Shown here piece by piece: positions 47,022 to 58,336 of a DNA stretch of 64,000 nt. Below the pieces are notes generated by a model. The model was not told the DNA's origin. It was given only the letters and a program-made list of their open reading frames with translations, and made no database searches. Source of the stretch: Euptelea pleiosperma (lineage: Eukaryota; Streptophyta; Magnoliopsida; Ranunculales; Eupteleaceae). Made by a program: the position numbers and the translations under genes. Every line of letters starts with the position of its first letter. Position 1 is the first letter of the stretch. Location: assembly GCA_035048495.1 (NCBI GenBank), contig CM068551.1, positions 12,333,248 through 12,397,247 on the forward strand, read 5' to 3'.

Positions 47022-48210
47022 AGGTATAAGCCAAACATCTATTTGCTCATTGATCTCTAAGAGTATGCGACGTGGCATTTTTAAGTGTAGCCAGACACTA
47101 AAAGTAAGTATAATTAATGATTTAAAGAGTTGGATTGAAGTCATTTCCATGTGTCAATTTTTAACTGTTAGATTTGAGAATTATTTGAGGTATACGATCT
47201 AAAGGTTTGAAATCACTAATATAGGCTGATTTTGTTATTTCGGTCCGAAGATCTAAATGTTTGAAATCACTAATAGGCGGATTTTGGTATGTCAATCCTC
47301 CTAGGGATGGGCCAAACATTATCCAATGGATACTGTTTGATTTGAACCAATGGCTCAAATAATTCTTAAATTCTAGGGTTAGGTTTGATTATTGATTTTT
47401 AAGAGTTGGACTGGAGTCATTTTCATGGATTAATTTTTAACTGTTGAATTCTAATATTATTTGAGGTACAAATATCCAAAGGTTGAAATTACTAATCAAG
47501 ATGATTTTGGGTATGTAGGTTCACCTAGTGATGGGTCAAACATCCATAAGCTTAGTGGTCTTTAGATGTCTGCCACGTGGCTTATACTGTGGTAGACGTC
47601 CATCTAAACCCACCTCTGAGCTCAAGATCTAAAGGTTTGAAATCAACCTATTAGGTACAAAATCTAAAGGTTTGAAATCACTAAAATCATCCTATTAGGG
47701 ACATTCGTCTATGCTTTGGTACAAGATCTTAAGGTTTGAAATCAGCCTATAACGTACAAGATATAAAGGTTTGAAATCACTAAAATCAGCCTATTAAAGA
47801 CATCCATATATGATTTGGTACAAGATCTAAAGGTTGAAGTGACCCAAAATTAGCTTGATTAGTGATTTCAAATCTTTGAATCTTTGTACGTTAAATAACG
47901 CTGGAATTCCACGGTTCAAAATCAACCCATGAAAATTACTCCAATCCAATGCTTACAAATCACTAATCAGACTTATTTTTGCTATGTAGGTCCACTTAAG
48001 GATGGACCAAACATCCATACGGTCATTGGTATCTAAGAGTGTGCCACGTAGATCATATAGTAGTCCAGGTAAAACTAAGCCATCAAGAAAATCTGAACCA
48101 TCTGTAGTAGAGATGCAGTGTATCATTAAATGGAAGTACAACCCACATTAATGGCCGTTCAAATGGTTATGAAAAGGCAGTAGGTATTTTGGTAATTTTA
48201 AAAAGGTGAG
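47022..48210. repeat. Cluster of Mutator-type MITE fragments with tandem units
   Basis: The phrase 'AAAGGTTTGAAATCACTAA' recurs at about 47209, 47253, 47668 and 47768, with shorter variants between. 'GGATGGGCCAAACAT/GGATGGACCAAACATCCA' and 'GTGCCACGTAG' occur at both sides in opposite order. From 47625 to 47840 there are two to three tandem units of about 100 bp. The composition matches 49051-49390 and part of 5900-6540. No coding. Confidence 0.65.
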
Positions 48211-48814
48211 GGCATTTATGTCATGAGGGCAAAAGTTAAACAGCCCGTTTAGAGTCAAAGACAAAAGCGGATGGTCAAAGGGGAGACCAAACAAACTAAT
48301 AGAACTGGGGGTAGTGCAAATATTGCCAATTTCACAAGGAGATACTACAAAAATACCCTAAAAAAGAGATCTAAAAGGAGGAGGAAGGGCCTAATTTTTT
48401 TTTTTAAATTAAATAATAAAGGAAAGAGAGGGATATGGAAACTTGAGCATTGTGTAGAAACATTTGACTGCTAATATGTCTCTTTCTCTCTACTGATAAG
48501 AATATGGTGCATTAGGGTTTTGCATACATTTAAAAGCTAGGGTTTCTGGATCCATTGATCCTCTTCTGAAAAAAATAAAAAGTAAGAAAAGAAAAGAAAG
48601 CGGGAGCATGAATTTAAAATTTATATCATGAATCAAGAGTTGTGGGAGTGTGATCCATGTGCAGATTTGCTATCAAACCGTGAAATTGCGGTTTGAGAGC
48701 CGGACCATGCTCCATCTTAACCGTTCTGGTTACCAAGAGCAGGACATGTATTTTTGAGGCAAATATTGGAGTGGTAGTATCCAACAGCGTTACCCTACCA
48801 ACAAGGAACCTTGT
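48211..48814. other. Intergenic, no gene
   Basis: Purine-rich and T-run sequence. A frame at 48693-48884 overlaps the next MITE and has no family resemblance. Confidence 0.45.
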
Positions 48815-48820
48815 TGTGGT

Positions 48821-49026
48821 GGACAAATCTAGTCTGCAATCATTTGCAGACTTAAAAGTATGCAAACATCGCATCCACCATTGAATGCTCATTGAAATAC
48901 GTGTTTTTAATTTATAAATTTTTTTTTTCAAACATTGAATTAACACATTTTTCAAGGGACATCCAACTGTACTGACAATGTTTGCATACTTTTAAGTCTG
49001 CAAATGGTTGCAGACTAGATTTGTCC
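48821..49026. mobile_element. 206-bp hairpin MITE
   Basis: A 49-bp arm starting GGACAAATCTAGTCTGCAA is repeated in reverse complement at 48978-49026 with a single mismatch, around a 108-bp AT-rich loop. TGTGGT flanks it on both sides (48815-48820 and 49027-49032). The near-identity of the arms suggests a young insertion. The 6-bp flank does not fit a standard superfamily, so the class is open. Confidence 0.85.
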
Positions 49027-49050
49027 TGTGGTCCTCAAGACCATTCTAAT

Positions 49051-49390
49051 CGAGTAAAACTTGTGTCACAAGATGTTGTGACGGAAGCCGGTCACAGCAT
49101 TCAATACGAGCCACGTGGCATATTATTAGAGGATGATGACCTGTATGGATGTTTGGCCGGTCCCTCGGTGGAACGGTACACAAAAAATCAGCTTGATTAG
49201 TGATTTCTAACAGATTCCATTGAAGTTATTTTCACGGGTTGATTTTAACTGTAGGAATTTGAGCATTATTGAGCGTTATTTGGGTGCAACAATCCAAAGG
49301 TTGTAAATCACTAATCAGGCTGATTTTTGGTTTGTAGGTCCACCGAGGGACTGGCCAAACATCCATACGGTCAGGGACACAAGTTTTACT
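49051..49390. mobile_element. 340-bp Mutator-type MITE
   Basis: Ends GAGTAAAACTTGTGTC (from 49052) and GACACAAGTTTTACT(C) are inverted. Both arms continue with 'GTATGGATGTTTGGCC(G/A)GTCCCTCGGTGGA' and 'AATCAG(C)(T/C)TGATTAGTGATTT'. The flanks CATTCTAAT and CATTTTAAT are a 9-bp duplication with one mismatch. Confidence 0.82.
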
Positions 49391-49399
49391 CATTTTAAT

Positions 49400-50338
49400 A
49401 CAGCTCTAATTCTGATCTCACTTTAATTTTCTCATAAATTTGCACATATATAACATCAAAATACATTCCCATACATATAAAAACATTTAATTTCTCCACA
49501 AATTACAAAGAAATAAGGACTGAGCTCTCTTTTGAGCTGTAATCGGAGCCAGGGCAGCAATGCAATCGCACCATCTCATCATGATGGGACACCAATGGTG
49601 CAACACCAGTCGTATGCAAGAGTCACTGTATCTTAGATGTTTAGTAGATGATCGAGCATCTGAGAAGCTCCATCACCATTCAATCATATGACCAGATGCT
49701 ATTCAAGTCAAAGATGATTTTGCTTACCCTTACACTGTCCGTAATATATAATAATTGGTTGTTCAAAAACACCATCACAAAGCAAATGAGTAGTGCAATA
49801 ATAGGGACTAATACTATTATTTCTAAATCATGGCCCAATCACTTTTAGTGTCAGGTGTCTTGGATGACGTGTTTGAGAAGACAAAAGCAAAATCAATGGC
49901 TCGGGTTGAGCCCACCAAAGCAAAACAAAGGCTCCCCATTGTTCAAAGATCTGACATCTCTCCCTTTAAGTCAGTATCCGATCTTATTTCCCTTCCCTGC
50001 CGGAAATTTGAAGCAAACTCAAAACCAACCAAAGAAGCTCCCATGAAACCTCTCATGGTAGTCTTTTTTATTGATCTCCCGAGGTTAATTTGTGAAGAAA
50101 ACCCATCCAAACAAACACATCCCACCTTTAGAAATATATGGAAATTACTGTGGATTTCCACATTATTTACTTTATCTTCTCTCAAAGATCACCAGATATA
50201 GAAGTACATACAGATGCAAAAAAAAAAAAATTCACTTGCTATAAATTTCTATAATAATAAGGAGAAGAAGCTGACGATGTTCCACGATGATCCTAAAGTT
50301 GATGATGATGACAATGGTGATGATGCTTGATACCTTAC
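49400..50338. other. Region downstream of the CLE gene; no gene assigned
   Basis: Presumably it includes the CLE 3' UTR (from 50338 downward on the minus strand). The 123-codon plus-strand frame at 49830-50201 resembles nothing I know and has no repeat support, so I do not call it. Confidence 0.45.
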
Positions 50339-50635
50339 CTACCTGTTGGAGGTAGGGTTTGGACCACTAGGGACATCATGAGCACTTGCTTCAAACTGTC
50401 TACTAGTAGAAGTAGACGAAGAAGAAGTATTTGTGTCCTTAGTCTGCTGGGGATGCAACTTCATGGTGGATGAATCAGAGAGGATCTTCCTTATGGGCAA
50501 TGAAGAGGCCATGGACATCTTCAACTGATCATCTGAACCAGCAGAGATAAGAACAATGAAGATAAGCCCAACAAAGAGCAACAAAACCTGTGATTTTGGA
50601 GAGCTTTCATAAACTGATTTTGTAGTTGCAGCCAT
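50339..50635 (-). CDS. CLE41/44: CLE41/CLE44-type (TDIF-like) peptide hormone precursor
   Basis: Complete intronless 98-codon gene. Residues 17-33 (QVLLLFVGLIFIVLISA region) form an N-terminal signal sequence, a variable Ser/Thr-rich linker follows, and residues 86-97 at the C-terminus are HDVPSGPNPTSN, followed by one Arg and the stop. The 12-residue motif is that of TDIF (HEVPSGPNPISN), the CLE41/CLE44 product that is secreted from phloem, read by the receptor kinase PXY/TDR, and keeps vascular cambium cells dividing while blocking xylem differentiation. It differs from TDIF at position 2 (Glu to Asp) and position 10 (Ile to Thr); the two Pro residues that are hydroxylated in TDIF are kept. 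The precursor length fits CLE41 (about 99 aa). The ATG at 50635 starts the signal peptide and is the only sensible start. Confidence 0.92.
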   Translation of the reverse strand: MAATTKSVYESSPKSQVLLLFVGLIFIVLISAGSDDQLKMSMASSLPIRKILSDSSTMKLHPQQTKDTNTSSSSTSTSRQFEASAHDVPSGPNPTSNR

Positions 50636-50996
50636 GCAATCAGGATCCAGAAACCACCCCCCAAAGTCAACAAGAGATCAATATCCATGAACCAGTCGAA
50701 CCACCAAGGCTAAGAAGGAAGGAAGGAGAAGAAGCTTCAACAAAAGTAAGAAGATGGAAAGAAAGTTAAACTCGAACCACATTTGTTGGTGATCTGAACC
50801 AAGAACTAACTTATCAATAATTATGGACTTACATTTATGAAAATGTGCGAAGTACCCCTACTCTTGGCTCGAAACTACACAAATAACCCTACGTTTGAAA
50901 AGGAGAAGGTTTGAAATGTTTGCATGAGATTACTAATATGCCCCTTGTGTATACTCAGGCAGAAGTTTAATGTAAACACACATGTTTTGATGCTTG
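50636..50996 (-). promoter_or_regulatory. CLE gene leader and proximal promoter
   Basis: The minus-strand sequence before the ATG has a pyrimidine patch (CTTCTTCTCCTTCCTTCC, about 50705-50730) and AT-rich text (ATAATTATTGATAAG near 50815) but no strong TATA box. It ends at the hAT-like MITE, about 362 bp upstream of the ATG. Confidence 0.5.
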
Positions 50997-51492
50997 TAGG
51001 GCTGCAACTTGGGCGAGCTCAACCGGAGCCCGACAGATTCAACCTGACGCTGGTTAGGGTTGGGTTAGCCCCTTCAGTACTTAGGTTGGGCTCGGGCCTG
51101 GATTTTGACAACCCGAGTCCAACATACTATATATGTTGGCTATATTAACGTGTGTGACACGCACGTTAATGTAGTCAACATATATACATATTTTACATCA
51201 GTATTTTGAACTTATAATTCTTGAGTGAATAAATCTATAAAGATGACGAATATATTTTTTTTGCATAAAGGTCATTATATTGAACAATAAACAATTTTAA
51301 TATGAAAAAAATTTAGCAACCTTTCTAACCAATAAAAAAATATGAAATTGACCAACCCGATAGGGTTGGACTTGGGTTGAGAAATCTAGGCCCGACCTCA
51401 GGTTGGGTTGGGTTAGGATTCACAGCCTTGAAGGTAGGGTTGGGTTTGGGTTAACCTCCAACCTGACCTAACCAGCTGGAGTTGCAGCCCTA
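50997..51492. mobile_element. hAT-like MITE upstream of the CLE gene
   Basis: Perfect 12-bp terminal repeats TAGGGCTGCAAC and GTTGCAGCCCTA bound 496 bp. The subterminal zones are packed with GGGTTGGG/GGGTTAGG and complementary CCAACC motifs. An internal hairpin lies at about 51130-51182 (TATATGTTGGCTATATTAAC and its near complement). The 8-bp flanks GATGCTTG and GACGTCGG agree at only half the positions, so the duplication is eroded. No coding. Confidence 0.8.
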
Positions 51493-52350
51493 GACGTCGG
51501 GTCTCAGTCCATCAATCAACATGATATGAAAAGAAGAGGGGCAAGTTTGTAAATTTGGTATGTGCACAGGGCATTATGGTAATATTCTCAAACCCTAAAG
51601 CTCTAATGGTGACTTGGGTAATGTTGTAATTTGTGCACTAAAGAATCTTGAAAGGTAAAGCAGGTGTGTATTAGAAAGATAGAGAGAGAGAGAGGGCGTG
51701 TGAGGCGGTGGTGACTTTATCTTGCTTGACTGGTTGCCAAGAACTTTGACTTGAGGAACCCTAAGTAAGGAAAAATAATGGTGGTATTGTTTGCTTGCTC
51801 TTTTGAAAATAGCACGGAAATCAAAGCATGGTATACTTTCTCTGTTCTCTCCTTTTGGGCCGGGACTTGTCTCGATGATGGGATGCATGAGTCCCCACCA
51901 CCTTGTTCACTTCTTTAAGAGTGAGACGGTACGAGTTTTGTGTACAAAAGCATGACTTTGGTCACATGGCTGATAACACCCATTTGAATGGACTAAAATG
52001 GCTCACTAAAATGGAATTGTATGTACAGAAGATAATAAAATGCTCTTCCTTTCTTTTCTGGAGTCTGTGTGTGAACTCCATATCCGTTTGTCTACAAATT
52101 TGTCATGGTATCCGAGTCTACTCCATGTCCTTTTCTATTTATTTCTCCACAGGTACATCTTAGAAAGATCAACCTTCCATTAATTTGTTTCCACACGGCT
52201 ACATCTTTCTAGGATCAAGTGGGGTGGCTTGATCGTTCTTCAACTCTAAAATAAAAAAGAAAAAAAAAAGAAAAAAAGACAGTTGTAAACAGGCAGTATA
52301 TCCATTTAGTAGAAAACGTATTAGTTTTCTAATTATAGAACAATATTTGT
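51493..52350. other. Intergenic, no gene
   Basis: A GA microsatellite at 51680-51696 is present. The minus-strand frame 51595-51888 crosses it and has no family resemblance. A purine-rich A run lies near 52250-52280. Confidence 0.45.
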
Positions 52351-53365
52351 AAAAAAGTGAGATGAACTTATCAGTTTCATGCCTTTTACACGCTTCCTAA
52401 GGCAGATTTCACCGTTGCACTTTGTGAGTGCTGCATATAGTTGATTAGATGCCTGCACAACCGAATGAAGGTAAGCAAAAATCCAACACCTCCAGCCAGT
52501 GTACATGTGTGTGTGTTTTCAGGTTTGCATGTGTACCAAACAGACCCTAATTGTAAACAAAGTGAGATGAACTTATCAGTTTCATGCCTTTTACACGCTT
52601 CCTAAGTCAGATTTCACCGCTGCACTTTGTGAGTGCTGCATATAGTTGATTAGATGCCTGCCTTGAAGATGCAACAACCGAATTAAGGTAAGCAAAAATC
52701 CAACACCTCCGGCCAGTGTACATGTGTGTGTGTTTTCAAGTTTGCATGTGTACCAAACAGACCCTAATTGTAAACAAAGTGAGATGAACTTATCAGTTTC
52801 ATGCATTTTACACGCTTCCTAAGTCAGATTTCACCGCTGCACTTTGTGAGTGCTACATATAGTTGATTAGATGCCTGCCTTAAAGATGCAACAACCAAAT
52901 GAAGGTAAGCAAAAATCCAACACCTCCGGCCAGTGTACATGTGTGTGTGTTTTCAGGTTTGCATGTGTACCAAACAGACCTTAATTGTAAACAAAGTGAG
53001 ATGAACTTATCAGTTTCATGCCTTTTACACGCTTCCTAAGGTAGATTTCACCGCTGCACTTTGTGAGTGCTGCATATAGTTGATTAGATGCCTGCCTTGA
53101 AGATTCAACAACCGAATGAAGGTAAGCAAAAATCCAACACCTCCGGCCAGTGTACATGTGTGTGTGTTTTTAGGTTTGCATGTGTACCAAACAGACCCTA
53201 ATTGTAAACAAAGTGAGATGAACTTATCAGTTTCATACCTTTTACACGCTTCCTATGCAGACTTCACCGCTGCACTTTGTGAGTGCTGCATATAGTTGAT
53301 TAGATGCCTGCTTTGAAGATTCAACAACCGAATGAAGGTAGGCAAAAATCCAACACCTCCAGTAC
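52351..53365 (+). repeat. Minisatellite, five copies of a about 217-bp unit
   Basis: The landmark GTGAGATGAACTTATCAG occurs at 52357, 52562, 52779, 52996 and 53213, giving periods of 205, 217, 217 and 217 bp. The first unit lacks about 12 bp (CCTTGAAGATGC), and the last ends early near 53360. Units are about 95% identical and each carries a TGTGTGTGTGTT run. A lone TGTGTGTGTGTTTTCAGG piece recurs at 53741-53759. It has no coding function that I can see. Confidence 0.95.
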
Positions 53366-55457
53366 TATCGAACTTCCAGAGGGTATAACCTCAAAAAGGA
53401 GTTGAAATAGTTTGGGAACACGGAATAATATTAAAAATTAAGTTTGTATATCTACAATTTGCAGAATTACAGCAACAAAAGAATGGGAGAGATAAGAGAT
53501 AGTTCTACAGGTAAGCTCTATTCTGTAATCCATAAATTGTGTGAAGAGAGACCTTTCTTCCTCTCTTTATATAGATCTTGGAAGAGAGGCCATTTGTCTC
53601 TTAGTAATGCACAGTAAGGCCTAAACGATAAGTAAATTAATTAAGTTTAAGCGTGCGTGGACATTTTAACATCAAAGGTTATATGTACACAACTAACATG
53701 TGCTAGTATACAATCTGACCTGGCCTGACTCAGCTCAGTGTGTGTGTGTGTGTTTTCAGGTTTGCATAGTTGTGTCCATGGGGCATGAAAGTAGGATGCC
53801 CAAGGGCTCCACCCTTAGTTTCTCATCCTCTTCTATGTAGGCTTTGAACCAAGTTTCCTCTCAAGCAATGTGTGATTAAATGGATTTGCAGAGTTCAGAT
53901 GGAAAAAAAAGAAAACCACTAAAGCTTTTCCATTTCAAAATTTTTAATTCAAAATTCTTTGAAAATTGGCTCCAAAATTGAGGGAATCTTACATGTTTAA
54001 TTTTAAAACTCAAGTATTGGGTTCAAAACCATTTAGCCTCAAGACCAAAGTAATTTTAAAAAGAAACTTTATGAATTACATCTCTAGTCATAGATTTTAG
54101 CACTTTTTGGGATTGATTCATGCATGTTTTTGGGTACAAAATCCAACCACTAAAAATGATAAATCAAGCTGATTTTAGTGTGCATAGCCACCAATGGGTG
54201 GGCTCAACATCCATGTATTCAGCGGGCCCAAAAATGGGCTATGTAGGGCCACAAGTATCCTCTGCATCGGGAGATCAACCTGTAGATCTAAATTTTTTCC
54301 TGAATGATATTCGAAAGCATACTCAACAGGATTTGATGGAGGGTCAAACCCAAGAAGGGAATGGCTGAGAGCAAACCCAATGAAATGATTGATTAGTCTC
54401 AAGAGAACTATGTGCTCCAATACCAAATAACATGCTTGGGTTTAAGGCGGCTGGGCTTGGCAATAACCCTTCAATATGGAAAGGAGGAGGATGGGAAGCA
54501 AATATTTTACCTCAACCCCAACAACCTAAAACAATGGAGCAAAGTCCAATCTCAAGCTTTAGGCTCTCTTCTTGCAGATAAACTCAAAAACTCCCCTTCT
54601 TCTACAACAGGGCTGATATTCTAAGTTCAGTACGGCATTCAGCGCCTTTTGCATGGCATTTCCGAGTTTAGCCAAAACATTGAGGGCAAACTCAGAAATC
54701 ATTGCTTTTGTGCCGGCTTTGAAAAAACTTATTGTCATACGAGTCATAAATGGCGATTTTATTAACTATTTGGGAATTTTCCCTATCTGTAATAGGTAAT
54801 TGTTTATGAATCTATCTTTATTTCTCATGCAATAGTGTCAAAATTCAAAATATAACAAAATTATGAAAATACCCCTAAAGAGCAGAATTACCAAAATACC
54901 TTCCAGAATGAAATTTTCTGAAAGCTTTCAAAATTTGTGAACAGGTTCTCTAGAGTTATGAGGTCCGTCTAATAAATATAATATATGCAAAAAAGAAAAT
55001 GGGTGACTAAAATTATCCATAAGGTGTAAAGTTACCAAAATGCCCTTTAAAGTAAAAAAAAATCGAGTGCTACAAGCACGGGCCTACACTAAGGTTTGTA
55101 CCAATACGGGTCTACAAAAAATTTGGATCATTACAAAAAGGAGCAAATTGACCAAGAGGAAGTTGCACATGACTTGTGCATTGTACACCTTCAAGCTACT
55201 TTGACTTGGTTTTATTCTTCTAAATCTATCAATTTATCCCATAAAACTCAAATTTAGCACTAGTCGATCGACAAAAGTGACCACTATACACAGCCATCTA
55301 TGATCGAACCCACCAAAATATATCTCCATTGTTCTTGGGGTCAAAATCTTGCATTTTTTTTGCTTTTGCTTCAATTCCTCGGCATATGTGATCCGATCCA
55401 ATCCTAGCTAACCATATAAATTTACATTACACATGTGTACAATGTAAACCATTTTTT
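53366..55457. other. Intergenic with MITE scraps; one unidentified coding-like patch
   Basis: 54130-54250 shares 'AATCAAGCTGATTTTAGTGTGCATAG...GGTGGGCTCAACATCCATG' with the Mutator MITEs. At 54270-54600 the plus strand has broken frames with NMLGFKAAGLGNNPSIWKGG and ANILPQPQQPKTMEQSP. The composition looks coding, but I cannot name a family. It may be the front part of a retroelement. The rest is AT-rich. Confidence 0.4.
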
Positions 55458-56171
55458 GATACACCCGCATTTTCACTCTTTAAACCCAAATTACTCATAA
55501 ACCCATCTAAATGTGACCCCTTGCTAACTCTTCACATCCATTAATCACCAAAAACAAAAAACTCATTCGTTTGTGAGTTTTTCTCCCCACCAAAACCCTC
55601 TTAATTACTCGATTCCTTTCTTCCATCGACAGAAACCCCATGGTCTTGGCTCATATTCATCCTCATTTCTCCGTTCTCATCCTCATTTCTCTACCTAGTT
55701 GAGATCTTCTCTTCTACCTCAGTCTGCAACAGATTGAACCATCATCCATCCACACCACCAAATTCAACAAAGTGTCCACCAAATCCTTCCAACAAGGACG
55801 CCACCACCGACAAGCCATTCCAAGAAGGGCTCCACCAAGTTCAGGTCTAAAGATCGTAGAAGTTGAAAACCCTTAAATCCGGTAAGTTATATTTATTTCA
55901 TTTATTTTGAGTGAAATTTAAGTATTTTTAGTCATATTTATTGCACACTATATGTTTTATTTTAATGTTATAGGTATTTTAAATATATGTTGCATACTAT
56001 ATATTTGATAAAATTTCTAAGAGGTCATTTTATCTTGGTCTTACACCATGTGATTGATAAAATGTTGCAAACACTGAAAGTATTTTGTAATTAAGCGATT
56101 TGTGGTTGTTAGCTTTTGATTTTCAAACACTTAATTGAAATTCGACAAGACGCCAGTACAATACTGAGATT

Positions 56172-58135
56172 TCAGAGATATACACAAGAAACTAGTATCT
56201 CTAATCCTACAAGAAGAATTCATCCAAAGCATCTGAAAGAAGACACCGTGCATGAACACCTCCTCAAATTATAGAGGAACCACAAGAAGAACAAGACGAA
56301 GAACAAGAAGGGGAGGAAGTGAAAAAACAAGTAGAAGAAGAAGACGAAGTACAAGAACATGATGAAGAAGATAATGGCAGGGAAGATGAGAAGAAGAGAA
56401 AGAAGAGGAAGAAGAAGAAGAAGAAGACCCTGCACCATTCTTTGGAGGTCCTGCAGACCCCTCAATATTAAAAAGTTTTACAACCCACATTGCATATGAC
56501 ACATGGCAAAATAAGTTAAACACCGATACTTAGTTATCATAAATCTTGCAGTCATGTTTTGATAATGTTGACTATATGCTCATACATTTTTTCTATCTAC
56601 AAGAACAATCCCTCCTAAAATGTCATAAACACACGCTAAAGATGAAAGCGTGGGATTGGACTGAAGAGCCACGTCATTTCAGGAATAGGGTAAAAAATTC
56701 AGGATTAGTAAATATCATTAGATATTCATATAAAACAATTAATCGGGTGATTATATCGTGTTTTGCTGAGCGATGGCACCCCGAGACGATTACATTCCAT
56801 CTCCCATTTGGTGAGATACCATCACACTTGATGACGTGACTCAGATAATGGACATCTCTGTTCATGATCATGCGGTAACAGGGATCTCTAACTTGTCTCC
56901 AACTGATGTTGTTAAGTTGGTGTTGAGACATTGGGGAAAGTAAAAGCCAAAGAAGAGATAGAAAGCAATAGCGGATGCGTAGTGAGCATGGAGTGGTTGC
57001 GAGACAATCTGCAGTGAGTTGATAAGCATGCTTCTCGAAAGGAAATAAATTTTGCTGTTAGGGAATTTTTATTGTATATGTTAGGATGTTCTTTATTCTA
57101 TGACAAGACTAAGAATCGAGTTTCTATTCACTACCTTTGATTGTTGAGAGACCTCAATAAAGTCGATGAATATGCCTGGGGGGCAGGTGCTCTCGCATTT
57201 ATGTATATGCAATTAGGTTTTGTCTCGAGGTGCGAAGTAAAATAGATTGCGGTTCTCTGACACAACTAGATGTATTTTTCTAACACATACTTAAATTGTG
57301 TACTATTGTTCTCTATTTGTATTTATCATTTCTATTGTTGTGTAGGCATGGGTATACGAACGCTTTCCAACAATAAAGCCCAACCCAAACTTGGATTACA
57401 GAGTTAGTGCACCACGAGTGAAACGATGGCATCCAGTTGTACCAATTGAAAATCAAATGAAAATTTTAAAAGTGCTACGAGAGCTACTCGATGCTATAGA
57501 ACCACATGAGGTAAGCTACAATATATTGTGTTATATATTTTATTATGTATTGACACCTATATTTGGATTTCGTTTATATTGCAGGTTGCGTGACAACCGT
57601 ACAAAGACATAGGGGATGCATATCCCTCTGTTAAGATCTCTTAATTCTGTGGTTGCGTGCATTTTTATGAAACCGTTGAACCCTACTACATTCCCTCATC
57701 GGGTTCTACGGTAATTTGGATATATTCAGTCCATTCCACCCGCTCCCTTTGAACCTAATCGTGTGCAATGAGGACCCACTAGCAAGCACTATAAGGTGGA
57801 TTACGTTTTTCTCGATCAATATTGAGATCAATAGCCTAATCATGTATTATCTAGACAGAGATGTGGAGCAATGATTCAGAATTCTTGGGATTGTACATGC
57901 GATTATCTACAATGATTTCAAAAAAATTCTCATGTTACCATCTAGAACATTAATTCCACATAGGCCACCCATAACATATCAAATGCATGTTCCAATTACG
58001 GACGAGGCACTGAATCTCATCCGACAGTCGATTCAGATGGGCAAAAATGATACGTTAGAGAAGATGCAAGAGAGGAACATGCAGCTCGATAGGCTTCTTG
58101 GAGGCGTTGATGTGGGTGAGGATTCCAGCAGTTGA
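56172..58135 (+). pseudogene. Plant mobile domain (PMD, MAIN/MAIL-like) gene in the MULE
   Basis: PMD landmarks occur in order: DPAPFFGGPADPSILKSF (about 56425-56480), EQSLLKCHKH after an acceptor ACAAG at 56600, CFAERWHPETITFHLPFGE (56760-56815), a one-base frameshift, LDDVTQIMDISVHDHAVTG (56830-56885), LGCSLFYDKTKNRVSIHYL, YAWGAGALAFMYMQLG, then after an intron AWVYERFPTIKPNPN (57344-57510) and, after another intron, QPYKDIGDAYP (57590). At least four in-frame stops occur (near 57019, 57140, 57244, 57590). An acidic Glu-rich stretch precedes it at 56270-56420 in a shifted frame. PMD proteins such as MAIN and MAIL1 act with PP7-type phosphatases in gene silencing. A leader exon with donor GTAAGTT at 55881 lies upstream. 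Confidence 0.82.
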
Positions 58136-58336
58136 AGGGCTTCCAACAGTGGAAAGGGAAAGGACAAGGGCAAGGCTAAGAAATGATTATACTTTTGTGT
58201 ATTTTATAAGGTCTGCGAGCCTATACATTAATTTGGATGGTTGGTCTTCGGGCATTGAACTATGTGATGTTGTACTTATTTTGTTGAACCTGATAGTTAT
58301 GATTCCAATCCGATTCCTAAAATCTTACCGATAACA

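Noticed and set aside
49830..50201. 123-codon plus-strand open frame near the CLE gene
   Set aside because: There is no recognisable domain or promoter and it is opposite to the CLE 3' region. Length alone is not enough in AT-rich DNA.
51050..51090. TTAGGGTTGGGTTAG, telomere-like text
   Set aside because: Not a regular TTTAGGG array. It belongs to the GGGTTGGG motif zone of the hAT-like MITE.
51595..51888. 97-codon minus-strand frame
   Set aside because: It crosses a GA/CT microsatellite and has no family resemblance or splice support.
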